A stretch of 64,000 nt of DNA, taken from positions 33,510,514 through 33,574,513 of the forward strand of contig CM060177.1 of the NCBI GenBank assembly GCA_030549775.1, in the 5' to 3' direction. Position numbers and translations under genes: made by a program. Within the stretch, counting starts at the first letter, position 1. The number at the start of each line of letters is the position of its first letter. Below, one piece after another: positions 1 through 12,864 of this stretch. The DNA comes from Tamarix chinensis (taxonomy: Eukaryota; Streptophyta; Magnoliopsida; Caryophyllales; Tamaricaceae). The notes under the pieces were generated by a model. The model worked only from the letters and a program-made list of their open reading frames with translations, made no database searches and had not been told where the DNA came from.

Positions 1-1610
1 ATTTCATGCATTGAAAATAGTTTAAATATTTGTGCAAAACATTGTCTTAAATTAATTTTAATTCATGTAGTTTTCTATATTATCTAACTATCGAAATTCC
101 GCATAAATTCCATATAAATTATTTTTGGATGAATAATATTTCTTTAGAAGTTTAAGATGTCTAATTTATTGTAAAAAAAAATAATAAGGCATACAATTTT
201 GATATATTTATCTCAAGATATGGTATTTTTTATAAAGATGCACAATCCTAAAAATTAAATCCATTCATCAACTAGATTGAAAACTAATTGAATTGTCTAA
301 ACATATTTTAGACTTTTTTTATAGTTGGAAAGGAAAGAGGAGAAAGGAAGGTGTTTGGGATAATTTTTTTAGACAGAAATAGTAGGAGTGATATGTAAGT
401 TAGGCATTAATGCAACATAGCTTCGTAGGGTTATGTGTGTGTGAATATATATATATATGGGTAGGGGCAAGCATAGGATGTGGAGCCAAATTAGGGGGAA
501 AGATTTGGAAAATATTTCAATAGATATATCTTATGGATTATGGGATGGGATCAAACTATGGTAAGTCACATGGAAAAGAAGAATAACATGCAAGGCAAAA
601 AAACATGGAAAATTAGGCAAAAAAGAAAAAGAAAAAGGAGATAGAGAAGGAAAATGAGAAAGAAAAAGGAAAAGGGAGATAACTGTGGGATAATGAGTTA
701 AATATTGTGATTAACAAAATTAGGAAAGATTTAAATATTGATAATTTGAGAGTAGTGTCAGGTTAAAATATAAATTACCTCAACTAAATTTTAGGACTAT
801 GTTTAGATTTAGGATTAAGGAATTAAGGTCAGGTAGAAATATGAATTTTTTGACATTAGAATTAGGTGAAGATATTAATTACTTGGTATTAAGATTAAAT
901 AAATTTTCAGGCATCATAGATCTTGGGAGATACATAATAGATTTTGGTTAAATTGAAACTAATGCAAAAATTGACACATGGTAAGATACATGTAATTTTT
1001 TAATAATGATACATAAAATATCATTCATAACAAGTTATATACAATACATAAATATTTGTATCCTTACATTGTTGTATACATAATAACTCAACTCAAAATA
1101 TAATTTTGGTTAGATGCAAAAGGTAATGCCAAAAACCCACCACATATTGATCTAGCATCAATCATAAAATTTGGTGGCAAAAAACAACATAACCATAACT
1201 ATAAAATCAATCCTTACAAATTTTTGATATCTTCTTTTATCTAATTTCTCTAGTAATTTATATTTTTCCTTTCCTAATATATCAACCATTTCCCTTCTCT
1301 TAGCCTCTTTATCAACTGACCTTACCTCCAAATTTCTTAGTCCTTGTTTCTTCATTTAGTGATTTTCCTCAATCAGTTATCACATTGATTCAAGGATCAT
1401 ACTTAAAGGAAAATCATTAATTCATATAAAGATAGTACAACCATAAATGTTTTTATATCTATAACACATATAAAAATTTTAAATAGTTTCACGATAGTTT
1501 TTGACACATATTAAATTGCCACAATTACACCTTTTCTAAAATTTTTACTCATGTATTTCTTTGAGAGTGTTGATGCCACTTGAAGCCATTTCAAATCCTA
1601 CAAGTACAAA

Positions 1611-1611
1611 C

Positions 1612-1662
<51 letters not shown>
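1611..1662. repeat. (TA)n(TG)n compound microsatellite
   Basis: An uninterrupted TA run passes directly into a TG run of about 16 units. It is seen directly in the sequence and is likely to be length-variable. Confidence 0.97.
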
Positions 1663-1664
<2 letters not shown>

Positions 1665-1892
1665 AGAATTGATTATGAGCTTGACTTGAGCTAGCTATTG
1701 ATTTTTTAGAGAGATGAATTTGAGTAATCAATTGAGCATAAACCAACACTAACAAAGCTAATTCTAATAATACCTAAACAATTGATAACAAAATTTTCTA
1801 GATATTTCTAGGTAGCCGAGCTAGTATATGTAAATCCATTCAAGTCTAAACTTTAAGATTAAAAACCAAAAGTAGCACACTGAAAGAAGAAA

Positions 1893-1914
1893 TATCTCTC
1901 TCTCTCTCTCTCTA

Positions 1915-1958
<44 letters not shown>
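1893..1958. repeat. (TC)n(TA)n compound microsatellite
   Basis: About ten TC units are followed, after a short break, by about twenty TA units. No coding context surrounds it. Confidence 0.97.
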
Positions 1959-1963
<5 letters not shown>

Positions 1964-4900
1964 ATGATTAAAAGCACCAAGTGCACTAATCATAGTTCTC
2001 GAATTTTTTACTTTTGTGAAACAACTCCTTAAAATTTTCTAATCTTAATATTTAGGTGTTTAATTGTTAATACTTGCCTAATCCTTAAATTCTCAACATT
2101 ATAACCTTATATTAACCCCTAAAATCTTACCCCACTTTTATCCCATACTAATCAAAATTTATTTTCCAAGTTTAGTTACCAAAACTAAAACCCTAACTAT
2201 GATTGCTCACCTCATCACTTTTTCATTCAAGTGCTCAACTCTCAACCTCAACCATACCCTATTTACCTACACACCATCTCCATGTTGCTTCTATAGCCCT
2301 TATGTCATGTATTCTTATCTCTCAATAATTCATCATTCTTATTCATTTTCACACAAAAATCCAAGTCAACCATTTCTCTTTTCTCTTCAGTTGACCCTCC
2401 CGGGCTTAATTTATGCTACATCTCTTTGGTCCTCTAAGATTTTTTACTTTCAAACCCTAAGTCTCTCCTTCCTTATCCTAATGGTTCATCAATTTTTTAG
2501 CTACCTACTTTGCTATAGGCACTACCAACACCAGGAACAAGCATTGTAAATATCCTAGCATTACAACCCCATGCTACATACCAACATCATCATGCACCCT
2601 TCACACCACTATCTTTCACCTTATGCCTAAACCTCATGAAAAATAGCCCCTAAAATGTCACCCTTTCATGCAGCATCCACCCTCCAACATCAACTTTTCA
2701 TCAGCATCCACCCTCCAACACCACCCTTTCCTTATAGCATCCACCTTTCAGTACCACCCATTCATCTTACTAGCCACCACTTTGCTTCCACTCATCAACC
2801 TCCTACCATTTTCTAGTTTACGGGTTCTCTTACTTTCTTTTGATATTTCCCTTCTATTTCAAACTTATTTATCTTCTTTAGCTAATTCTTTGATGTCTTA
2901 TGTTAGGTTATCAAGGTTTAGAGAGAGGTAATTAGAATTATTTGTTGTGAAGATACTGGTGTAGATTGTGGTAAGGATACACAATTCTAGATGTGGCTTT
3001 TTGTTGATATGTGTTTCCTTTTATGTAAATCTCATGTTACCATGTTTTGTTTCGAGAAATTATGTTTAGGTTTTTATCTTATATCTATGTATTACTGTGA
3101 TTTCATAAAGAGTATGAAATATTTATATTTTTATGTGAAAAAATTATGTTAGGCCATGCTCAAGCATGATGATAAAAATCATATTTTGACTATTTTTATC
3201 AAGCATGTAGTATTTTGGAGGAGGTATATGTTGAGGCTTATTTTTGTGATTTTAGGCTTATGTGAGTTTCAAACATAAGGGTTTTTTGGCCTTTTAGTGA
3301 TATTTAGTGGAACCCAAGTTTTCCCCTATAATTCTTGGGGTTTATACATGAATCTTGGTGTATAATATGATAGGTTTTTGTTAAGTATGGTGTAAGTTTT
3401 AATCCTAGCAAGTTTTGAGATAATTAGGTGGAATATGGCTAAAATAGTCATCTAGAGTTAATTCAAGAAATTTAGAGTTATATAAGTGTTATTGGGTTTA
3501 AAATGTGATAAGCACGATATATGTTTAGTAATCATGGCTATCATAAGATGTAATCTTTTTGCAAAATTGGCTTTAGATGAGCATGATGGGAGTATGATCA
3601 CGATTTTATTTGTGAAATGTTGGAGTTTAATTATGATTTTTGCATATAAATTAAGTATGATATTTTGCAATGTTGTGCTAAATTTTGTGGATTTGTGAGT
3701 CTTATAAATAGAGCTATGATATATTATAAATTAGGGCTTTATGAGAGCCTTTTGATCTTTTCATTTAGTTAATGTCTCCTTTTGTGTCTATTGTCTTGAT
3801 TTATGACTTGCCATTACTTCATGTGGTCATAACATGTTTGATTTGATTAACCATGATGTACTTCTAAGTGTGTTAAATAAATACAATTGTTGGAACAAAT
3901 TCATTAATACATAGTATTTCATGTAATAATGATTAATAGTATCTCATATGATATGACAAGTGTAAAATTTTTCATGATGATATATAAAGCATACAATATT
4001 TATTAAGCATGGACTATAAATTATGTTAGTCATGGTGATTGTTAAAACATTAATAACTGAAGAGGAACATCACAAGCTTCATGACCAAATTGTAACAATT
4101 GTATTATTTATTTTTGAGTTATTGTGGTACTCATGATTCTTGGTTGCTGCGATAATTAGAGCAACCTTAGATCTACTATATATTAATGATTTTACCATCT
4201 TATATATGGTATGTATACTTAAGAACTAGGAATCTAGTACATTTTGTTCCTATAAGTGTTTTGTCCTAAAATAAGCTATATGCTAAAATCTGTTCCATTA
4301 GATAATAATAGTGGTCAAGAGCATTCTATTCTAAACGTCTTGTGTATTGATATTATTCCATCGGTGAAAAATAATGGGGATTCTAATCTAAATATGATTA
4401 AGTAAATGGAATATTGTGATCACCTAATGTTGAACCCTAATATGATTTTCTTTTGAGTCATCTCATATCATAATCATATATGCATGTATATTATTTATCG
4501 TATCATATGTTTTTAATGCATTTTTCATGTCTTATTCTATTGTAGTAGCATATTGATCATATTTTTTTATAGGTATTGTTCATTTCCACAAGCACATGTT
4601 TCCTTGTTTGCTATTAATTGATGATTTAATTCTTTTGATGCAATTAGTTGTAGTGAATGCTTATTTGGGTTGTATGGAATATGGTTATCCAGTTGTTTCT
4701 CTCTTTCTAAATTTTGGTCCTCTATTTTCTATTATATTTGTTCTATTTATAATCTTATATTATAGTGGGATCAAATATTTCTTATACCTTATTTCTAAAT
4801 ACAAGTTACTTTCTAATCTTGCACATATATATATTAGGTTTAGGGAGTATATTTTTTTATGATAGATACAACATAATATCTATTATTTTATTATTGTTGC

Positions 4901-5163
4901 TTTTGTAAAATAAAAGTTTTTAGTAATAAATTTTAAGATGTTATAATTATCTTGAGTAATAAGTTTTATAAACAAAATTTTGATTTCAAAAATTAAGGTT
5001 ATAGAATTAGATTTTCAAAATAAAAAAATTATGTAATACATAAATGTAGCAATAAAATTTCTTCATTATATTTAAATATTCCATGTGTACAAACTAAGCA
5101 AGAAGAAGGAGAAGGAAAAATAAAAATTGAAGCTTCTTCTATAATATTCAATGGCTAAAATTA

Positions 5164-5188
5164 ATATATATATATATATATATATATT
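5164..5188. repeat. (AT)n microsatellite
   Basis: A simple AT run about 80 bp upstream of the Gypsy I insertion point. Confidence 0.95.
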
Positions 5189-5271
5189 AAAGAACAAGAT
5201 GAAATATATATTAAAGAGCAAGATGAATGAGAGATGAATAATAAGGAGTGATGGAAAAGAAATAATGTACC

Positions 5272-5604
5272 TGATACAGGAATGGACAAGAAGGAAGAAA
5301 ACGCACAAGCTAAATAGAGATTAAACGTAGTCGACTAAGTTGTTATAATATGTTACTTAGTTGGTAGTTATTGTGAAGCTGTTGTACCACCATTTTTAGT
5401 CGAACAAACCAATATATATAGCTCAACTTTTTTAATAAAGGAATCATCATTAAAATCTTCTTTTGATTCCTTCCTATATTACTCTCTATTTCTTATATCC
5501 ACAAATAGTCTGAAGGTTCTTCTTTTGTTGTGAAATATCCTACAATTCTAATTGGTAATTCTCAATGTATTAAATCATTATAAATTACAATCATGGTGTA
5601 ATTT
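5272..5604 (+). repeat. Gypsy I 5' LTR, first part
   Basis: This aligns along its length with the 3' LTR at 24520-24850, sharing for example ATTCCTTCCTATATT and GGTAATTCTCAATG. It stops at AATTT, where the A1 unit begins. The 5' copy has extra bases after AGTCGACTAAGTTGTTA compared with the 3' copy. Confidence 0.92.
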
Positions 5605-5707
5605 TGTAACACCCTCAAATTTACTATTTAAAATTTTCGTTTAATTAAAAGGGGTTTAATGGAAGCGAAAAGATAAAACCGTAAATTTAGGGACATTACC
5701 GCCACAC

Positions 5708-5747
5708 TTAGTACAAGATCAGTTCACTCCTAACGTTCTGGTACTAA
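5708..5747 (-). other. Conserved LTR-terminal hairpin in A1
   Basis: The outer arms TTAGTAC (5708-5714) and GTACTAA (5741-5747) are perfectly complementary. They sit about 105 bp from the LTR end, at the same place as the hairpins at 18937-18970, 23464-23495 and 51514-51547. Confidence 0.7.
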
Positions 5748-6114
5748 TTAATAAGGATAAATAAGGTTAACATAAAATAAGAGTCATTAGTAAAACACCA
5801 GTCCTTCGTAAACACAAGTCATATAGAAATGAGAGTGTGATTTAGGATTACAATCCAAAGAGTACGTGGCTAGAGTTTTTCAAAACATAAAGCATAGTAC
5901 AAAAACACAACTAAAATATGATAATACATGGTCCAATAGAAGAAAAAGAGTCTGACCAATTCGCTCTTCATCCCCAAGTCAGGTCTAGGCTTAATGCTCA
6001 GCCCCACCTGATGCCTCGTAAGTGTCGTAGGCATCGAAGACATCATCCCCTCTCTACACAAGCTCAAATGGGTCTTCTACTCGTAGGAATGAGTAACACC
6101 CATGAAACCAGTGA

Positions 6115-6133
6115 TCAGTACGCTACGTACTGA
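6115..6133 (-). other. TCAGTAC/GTACTGA hairpin in A1
   Basis: Seven-bp perfect arms (6115-6121 and 6127-6133) enclose a 5-nt loop. The motif lies at the matching place in A2, the 15234-19034 fragment, C and the LARD 5' LTR, with different loops. Confidence 0.8.
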
Positions 6134-6313
6134 GTAAGGTAACAAATGTGCTAAGGCTGACACATAGAGCATATAACATAAGAATGATCATATAGGCAAC
6201 ATACAATAATACATGTAATAAGGCCAAGTTACTTTTTAGGTAAATTGTTCTTTAGTCCCCTTAACAATATGTTCATTTCACACATAGTCTTTAATAATCC
6301 ATGTGACTGCGGG

Positions 6314-6662
6314 AACCCCACTATTATAGCTAGTGGATTGGAATACATATAAGAACGCTCCTGAAAACTTTTTTTCGCCGGTGGATTAATCTCCAAGGTA
6401 GAACACTCCTGGCCACTATTGTTTGCTAGTGAACCAGTCTAGCCCTAACTCACATGGTGTTTTGTTGTAAGTGCTTAGTATATTTTCCATGGCTTAGTTT
6501 CATTACTTTGGTTTTTTGAGCAAGGAATCCCCCACTATTAGAGCTGGTGGACTGGAAATCATGCAGGGAAAAACACTAATGGCCACTATTATTCGCCGGT
6601 GGAACGATCTCCAGGGCACCTCGACTTCTGGCCACTATTATTCGTCTGTGGATCAGTCTAGG
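6314..6662 (-). repeat. Six-unit CCACCGG...ATAGTGG hairpin array in A1
   Basis: On the plus strand the reverse complement recurs as CCACTATTATAGCTAGTGG and CCACTATTATTCGCCGGTGG variants in two triplets. A spacer between them contains the conserved CACATGGTGTTTTGTTGTAAG. Units here are more decayed than in the LARD. Segments between units still form weak stems (CCAGG with CCTTGG, CCAG with CTGG). Confidence 0.8.
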
Positions 6663-8139
6663 CCCGGCTCAACGATCTTTCGCTTCAAGTGGTCAGTGTC
6701 TTATTTGATAAACATTACACCCTTGACATGCATGTCATCAACGTTCTACTTCTATCCTCTCAAAGGGGATCATCCCATATCTTGAGATTTCTACGCCCCT
6801 TATCACACCCCGACATCCATTCCCCCTTATCCTTACACATAATGAAAGACCAACTCCTAAAGGTATGGTTTAAGGCCCAACACCTCATGACATCAACTCT
6901 ACCTACTATCACCCTCTAGGAATTTCCCTTGAAATCCCTAATTGGACCTATGTGGCCCAACTTCCTCTCACTTACACTACCATTACTTCATTCATCGCCC
7001 CACATCTCATCTCAATTAGATCAAATCCCAAAACATATCACTTTACCTCTAGACTTCACATGTGACCGGAAAAATTCTAGTTGACCACTTCAAACCCTAG
7101 TACCCTTCTTCTCCTATTAGTAACATCTCTCTGTTCATCGAAAATTTCATCTCTCTCATAGGACCCATACTCACCCCTTATATAAAAAAAATTCTCACTC
7201 TTAACCCGTACTCCACTCTCCCTTAATCATTTTTACTTTCACACTTTCCAGATTACTATTTCCTCCCAAAACCCTAATCGGGTCCCTTATACATCCTAAC
7301 ACCAACCTACGTACTATTTTTCATCCCAAGTCTCCAATCACTCCGCAACTCTCCCCTTAGCTTATTTACACCCTAATACAACTTTTCTCATGTAAAGTTC
7401 ATCCCCATGTAAGATTTATCCACCCCATGCAAACTCTCAAAGTCCCCATGCAAATTTTAAGACTCTTATGCATGGTTCCCATATCTCATTCATTTTGGGT
7501 CATTCCTTCCTCTTTAATTTCCTCTCATGGATCTTGAGGTATTTTGGTCAACCTCATATCCTTCCTTAGTGAACTTACTTTCCATTTTCTTTCTTTTTCT
7601 CCTTTCATTTCCATATCATATTATCAATAATCCTATCATACATGTCCTAAAAGGACATAACATATCACATCATAATCACCATATATACATATAACACACA
7701 TGTCATAAGAAAACATATACAAATATACCTCAACTCCAAGCTGTGCTACACATAAGACAAGTTAATGACAATCATGTAAGACACGACGTAGCATGATATA
7801 AATCATCCAAGGCATACAATTCACATAACACACATGGGCCTTAGCTATATCCTTACCTAAAACGACGTCGGGCTTAGAGCACACTCCTACAACTCCTTAG
7901 GGTTTTGGCTCGATTCACCTATAAGAGGAAAAATACTAAGGATTAGTTTCCCTCCTACCAAAAGTACCATCACTCCTTATTTTAGTCTAAGATTAGGATT
8001 ATTTTTATTGAAGGGAGTATTATATGTGAAAACTAGGGTTTTTATCTTCAAGTTAGCCTACTATATATTACTAGCCAAAACATGCTTATTTTAAATATTT
8101 AATAATATACTTGTATTATTAAACCTAATAGCTTTATTC

Positions 8140-8179
8140 TCATAATAATAGTACTAATACTAATTGTAGCAAAATAGTG

Positions 8180-8215
<36 letters not shown>

Positions 8216-8581
8216 CTTATAGTGATAGAAACCCTAGCATTTTTAAGGCTAAGTCTAATAATAGTGTTAGGGTTAAAATCATAATATAATAATTTCAATA
8301 CCAACAAAGTACAAAAATTCCTAAAGATAATAATGATAAAAGTTATATTGTGAATAATAATAATATAAGCGTTCAAATGTTTTTGTCACAATAATAGTAA
8401 TAAAATAATAACGATAATAATAGCAATAACTAATAATGATACCATAGTAATAATGTTAGTGACAAAGGCAATAGGAATAATATTAGCAATATTTGAATAT
8501 TAAATAGTAAAAATACTAAGGCTTAAGTTTTATTCTTCTTTAACAACAAAATGATGATACACCAACTTCGGTTTAAATAAC

Positions 8582-8633
<52 letters not shown>

Positions 8634-8657
8634 GTAATAATGATAATAATGTTAAGT

Positions 8658-8688
<31 letters not shown>

Positions 8689-9520
8689 CAATAATAATAG
8701 TAACCGCAATGATAATAATAATAATATAAGGGTCCAAATATTTATATTAATCAATAAAAGTAATAAAGGACAAAGTTAGTATTAACAATATTAGCAAGGA
8801 AATAATAATAGTGATAATGGTAATAATAAGAATAATAATAGAAATAGAGTTGGGTTAAGTAGAAATAATAATAATAGTAATGGGATTAATACTAATAATA
8901 ATAATTAAGAATAATACTAATAGCAATGATAGTAAATATGGTAATAGTAATATAAGGGTTAAAATGTTTACCATAATAGTAAAGATAATGATAATAAGCC
9001 ATAGCTAGCATTAGTAATAATAGTAGGAATACTAGTGAGGTTAGTAATAATAATAATAGTAAACAAGGAAAAGTATTAATCATAATAGCCCTAAAGTTGT
9101 AGGCCATTATTAACGATAATATTATTATTGGTTAGGAAAATCATAAAGTTAGTTTAAGTAGTAGTAATAATAATAATAATAATAATAGAGATAACTATAT
9201 TAATATTAAAGTTGTTAGTAATAATAATAATGATAATAGTATTTGTAGTAGTAATAGAAATAATAATAATAATTATTATTATTATTATTAAGGATAAGGA
9301 TAACTATTTTAATGCTAAAGTTGTAGCCTTTTAAATAGTATATGATAGCTATAAATATTTCTGAAATTAGGTTAGGTAATAAAAGTGATACATAATAATA
9401 TTGTTAATAATGGTAATAATAATAATAATAACAATGATAACACAACACTAATAATAATAAGAATAATAGTAGTAGTAATATTAAGGATAATAATATTAAT
9501 ATTAAATAAAATTATTAACA
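8140..9520. repeat. AAT-rich tract with long (AAT)n runs
   Basis: Nearly 1.4 kb is made of interrupted AAT/TAA triplets. The longest pure runs are at 8180-8214, 8582-8632 and 8659-8695. It occupies the position held by the ATT runs at 43663-43697 and 49504-49540 in the LARD LTRs. Leucine- or isoleucine-rich ORFs across it are artefacts of the triplets. Confidence 0.9.
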
Positions 9521-9534
9521 TTTATAGAAAATAG

Positions 9535-10700
9535 TTTAGGGGTTTGGGAAGTTGGAGCACCACCTAAGGTCGGTGGCGGAACATGCGGTGGCGCGTGGCG
9601 GCGGTGGTGAAGGAGAGAGAGAGGTGGAAAGATGGATAGGTAGGCTAAATGAGAGGAAGTGGAGGGGTGTTTGAGGTGGTGGAAGGTGCAGTAGGTGGAG
9701 AGGCGTGGAATGGAGGTGGTGTTGCAGCCGGGAGTGGCGGTACACGATTGTTTTTGCAGCGGCCGAAGGTGGTGGACAGTGGTGAAAGATGGAGGAAGTA
9801 GAAGGAGAGGGAGTCAGGGGGATATGAAGGTAGGGGAAGGTTCTCTGGGTGTTTTGGAGGGTGGAGGAGGTGATGGTAGAGGCGGGATTGGCAGAGGAAG
9901 GTGGCGCGAGGGGTAGGAAGGAACTAGAGTGGGCTGATCGAGAAGGCACTTTTGCAGGGCTTGGGTGGCTTGTGTAGGGAAAGATAGGGGAGGAGGGTGG
10001 TCCATTTTTGTAGAGGGAGGTGCGAGGAAGGTTTTGGAGGGATTCATTTGTTGTGGCGGTCGATGACGACGGCAAAATAAAGAGCCGATAGGGCGGCGGC
10101 AAGCAGCTAGAGTTTTTGGGCTGCAAAAAGGGAGCTCAACCCAGGCTGCTAATGGGGGGTATTTATAGGTTAATTAAGGGGGAAAACGAAAAAGGGGACG
10201 AGGATAAGTGGGGTAGGTGTGGCAGGACCACCGGTCGGCGGTGGCAGACGGTGCAGTCCTGCCATGGCAGGTTAGGTCTGGTCGGAAGAAAAAAGGGAAG
10301 GAGATGGGCACGCTGGGAGGGAAGAGATGGGGTTATTCGGGGTTGAAAAAGGGAATAAAATGACGGGGAGAGCAAGAGAGGACGGTTGAGTGTTGAGCTG
10401 GTGGCTGCCGGAAAAAATCAGGGTTGCAGGTCGGTGTTGCAGGTCAGGCTGGGAAAGAAGGTGTGCTCCAGGCTGGAACGGCCCATCCAAGGGAAGAAAA
10501 AAAAAGGAGGGGGTGGCCGGCTGGGTGTTGGGTGTTGGAAAGAAGACAACGTGGGCTTGGGCCATGCGAAGGGAGAAGGGAGGAAAAGGGTCTAGGCTGC
10601 GTAGGCCATCCCAGTCGAGGAGGATGGGGAAAGAAAGAATAAAGGAGATGGAGGGAGAGAAAAAGAAAAAAAAAAGGAAAAGGGGAAAAAGAAAAAAGAA
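9535..10700 (-). promoter_or_regulatory. GC-rich, pyrimidine-rich LTR promoter block of A1
   Basis: Base composition changes abruptly from AT-rich to GC-rich. On the minus strand it is a C/T-rich block resembling 15050-16670, 41340-43080 and 47810-48950. It contains the LTR TATA box at 10160-10167. Overlapping ORFs on both strands here have proline-, serine- or glycine-rich low-complexity translations and are not supported as genes. Confidence 0.55.
10160..10167 (-). promoter_or_regulatory. Probable LTR TATA box (A1)
   Basis: The minus strand reads TATAAATACCCCCC. The equivalent TATAAATACC occurs at 15996-16003 and 41982-41989, each within the GC-rich block, which supports a core promoter. 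Confidence 0.6.
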
Positions 10701-11074
10701 AAAATAGGGGGAAAATAGATAAAATAATTTGTGGGAAATAGGGTGTAGTATTTTTGGTAGATAAAAAAATTTTGATAATTTTACTTAATATATTTTAGTA
10801 TATTGGTTTAAAAGGTAAATTTTAGAAAATATTAGTTTGAAAAACTATTTAGATAAAATGAGTATGGAAACATAAAAAATTATTTATCTTAATTTATTAA
10901 ATATTCACATCTAGATTTATATACCCAAAATTCCACAAAACAATTAAATTAAATAAATTTAAAAGGTAAAATCCTCAAAATAAAATAATTAAATTAAATA
11001 AGTTTTAAAGCTAAGTTATCCCAAATAAAAGTGATGTATTAAATAATAGACTTTTAAAATTTTGGGGGATTACA

Positions 11075-11115
11075 AATTTTATCATTCATTTGTTTTTATT
11101 GTATAAGCTACATCA
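11075..11115 (+). repeat. Gypsy I 5' LTR, second part
   Basis: After the duplicated AATTT the LTR resumes and ends TAAGCTACATCA, matching TAAGCTGCATTA at the end of the 3' LTR (24867). Confidence 0.85.
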
Positions 11116-11116
11116 T

Positions 11117-11129
11117 TTAGTATAAAAGC
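11117..11129 (+). other. Degenerate primer binding site of Gypsy I
   Basis: TTAGTATAAAAGC directly follows the LTR and differs at three positions from TTGGTATCAGAGC, the site complementary to initiator-Met tRNA. The position supports the assignment more than the sequence does. Confidence 0.6.
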
Positions 11130-11151
11130 TCGCTCCATACCTACACAAGAA

Positions 11152-12160
11152 ATGGTCGATGAAACCAGATCCCAAACTTCCATTAATGAACTGGAAGAGA
11201 AATTCAATCAACAAATGGCTACTACGGATAATAAAATCAATGAGGTCGTTAACACTATCAAGAAGCTAATTCTAGAATCATTTAGCAAGAATGATGGAAA
11301 CCAAAATTCAGCGGATGATTCCAGCCAACAAACAAATAGCTATGTTCTAAGTGAACAACATCAAACACAGATGGCAATGGCTATAGGAAATTTAGGTAAT
11401 GCTCCATATAACTGTATCACCTGATTGTCCAAGATTGATTTTCCAAAATTTTTTGGTGTTGGGGTGAAAGAATGGGTATATAAATATGAAAAAAAAATTC
11501 AATAGATAATATGCCAAAAAATATGAAAGTAAGATTAGCAATGATACATGTGGAAGATAAAGCACTGCATTAGCATCATACATTCATGAAATCTCAATTA
11601 GTTGCAACATTACCTAGTTGGAGATTATGTGTGTTTGATACATGATAGATTTGGGGACATATATGATGATCCTATGTCAGAATTGAAAGCTCTACAAGAA
11701 ATGGGATCAATAAGTGATTGCTATGATAAATTTGACAATGTCATAACCAGAGTTAATCTCCCTGAAGACTATTTGATTAGCTATTTGAGTGTTAGATTAC
11801 AACTTGATGCCCAAATGCACATAAGAATGTTTTAGCTAAAAATTTTGACACAATATTATGCATTAGCTAAACTGTATGAAGCAACACATCCTAATAAAAA
11901 TCGATATTCCATTCGAAATACTCAAACCACTCCCAAAACAGACCAAAGAACTCTATAACCAACCCACATACCATCAAACAACCCACCTCCACTAACGAAA
12001 CCAGTCAAATAAAATACCACCAATAAAACTACCACAAGCTCCCATACCTTAAATGCAATAGAAATGAATGATAAGTGATTGAAAGGATTGTGCTATTTAT
12101 GTGATGAAACATATACACCTGGACATCATTTAAAACATAAGAAGACATAATTATATTTTA
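11152..12160 (+). pseudogene. Gypsy I gag pseudogene
   Basis: The reading frame opens with MVDETRSQTSINELEEKF, a coiled-coil-like start common in chromovirus gags. The capsid region follows in broken frames: the 'LSKIDFPKFFG' motif around 11423-11455, then a stretch around 11600-11830 matching the Retrotrans_gag core. A decayed CCHC zinc knuckle lies near 12090-12140 (CYLCDETY-like). Stops and frameshifts occur throughout. Gag would form the virus-like particle in the cytoplasm; this copy cannot make it. Confidence 0.8.
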
Positions 12161-12288
12161 TGGAGGTGGAAGACATGAATGCAAATGAAATTGATAATCA
12201 GGAAGAAGATGATAAGTTGGAAGCAACAAACAATGATTTTCCATAGATATTTGTAAATCCATTGTCAGGAATAGATGGATTTTAAATA

Positions 12289-12864
12289 ATGAAAGTGACT
12301 AGGTATTATAATAAGAAACCACTACATATCCTTATAGATAGTGGCAGTACTCACAACTTCTTAGATACAAGAATAGCTACTAAATTAGGGTGTAGATTAG
12401 AACCTATGGAGGCAATGTCAGTGGGTGGGGCAGATGATAGTAGACTTAAGGTAATATTCCAAGTGAAACAATTCATATGGAAACTTCAAGGCTCAACATT
12501 TTAGACTAATATGATAATATTTCCTTTAGAATGCTATGATATGGTACTTGGTATCCAATATCTCATCATATTGGGACCTATCATATGGAGTTTTCATGAT
12601 TTGACCATGGAGTTTACAGTTCATAAGAAAAAGCATGTCTTAAGAGGAGCTATGAGTAAACTAGTTAAAGTACAATCTGCCACTAAGATCTTCAATCAAG
12701 AAGAACACCTATCGATGTTGCATGGATACAAGCTAACTATTGAAAGGAGAATATTATTGCTGCATTCATTAACCACTCATGCTAAAAATTATTTCAACAT
12801 AATAAACCCAATTGTGGAAAGGCTACTTAATAAATTCAAGGATTTATTTGAAGAGCTAAAATAA
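12289..12864 (+). pseudogene. Gypsy I aspartic protease region
   Basis: The translation contains LIDSGSTHNFLD, the DSG active-site signature of a retropepsin, followed after a stop (12502-12504) by the conserved ECYDMVLGIQYL segment. This domain releases pol products from the polyprotein. Stop codons separate it from gag upstream and from RT downstream. Confidence 0.85.

Larger units (their letters stand above)
1..5266. other. AT-rich intergenic region, no gene recognised
   Basis: This stretch is strongly AT-rich and holds only short ORFs of low-complexity composition. I see no domain motif, no LTR pair and no RNA gene in it. It carries three microsatellites, listed separately. A small direct repeat (CAGCATCCACCCTCCAACA) occurs twice near 2680-2721. 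The region ends at the GTACC target duplication of the Gypsy I element. Confidence 0.6.
5605..11074 (-). mobile_element. A1: giant solo LTR (5.47 kb) inserted in the Gypsy I 5' LTR
   Basis: On the minus strand the unit starts TGTAATCCCCCAAAATTTT and ends GGGTGTTACA, i.e. TG...CA ends. It is flanked by a perfect 5-bp duplication AATTT (5600-5604 and 11075-11079). It has no gag or pol, no primer site and no second LTR, so it is best read as a solo LTR. It shares its 3' half (minus strand) with the LTRs of the LARD at 40876-51634, where LTR identity is proven by the primer site. Layout on the minus strand: AT-rich start, GC-rich promoter-like block (10700-9535), AAT-rich tract (9520-8140), hairpin array (6662-6314), conserved hairpins, end. 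ORFs in the GC-rich block are low-complexity and not genes. Confidence 0.85.

Noticed and set aside
1158..1355. Minus-strand ORF of 65 residues, Lys/Glu-rich
   Set aside because: Its charged composition is unlike the repeats, but it is short, isolated in AT-rich DNA and matches nothing I recognise.
2199..2931. Plus-strand ORFs of 116 and 87 residues
   Set aside because: Low-complexity Ser/Leu/His translations of C/T-rich DNA with no motif. Possibly an old LTR fragment, but no boundary or partner was found.
8140..9107. Leucine- or isoleucine-rich ORFs resembling membrane proteins
   Set aside because: They are translations of AAT/TAA repeats.
9536..10707. Several overlapping ORFs of 70-196 residues on both strands
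   Set aside because: All are low-complexity translations (Pro/Ser/His or Gly/Arg) of the GC-rich LTR block, overlap each other in many frames, and show no domain motif.
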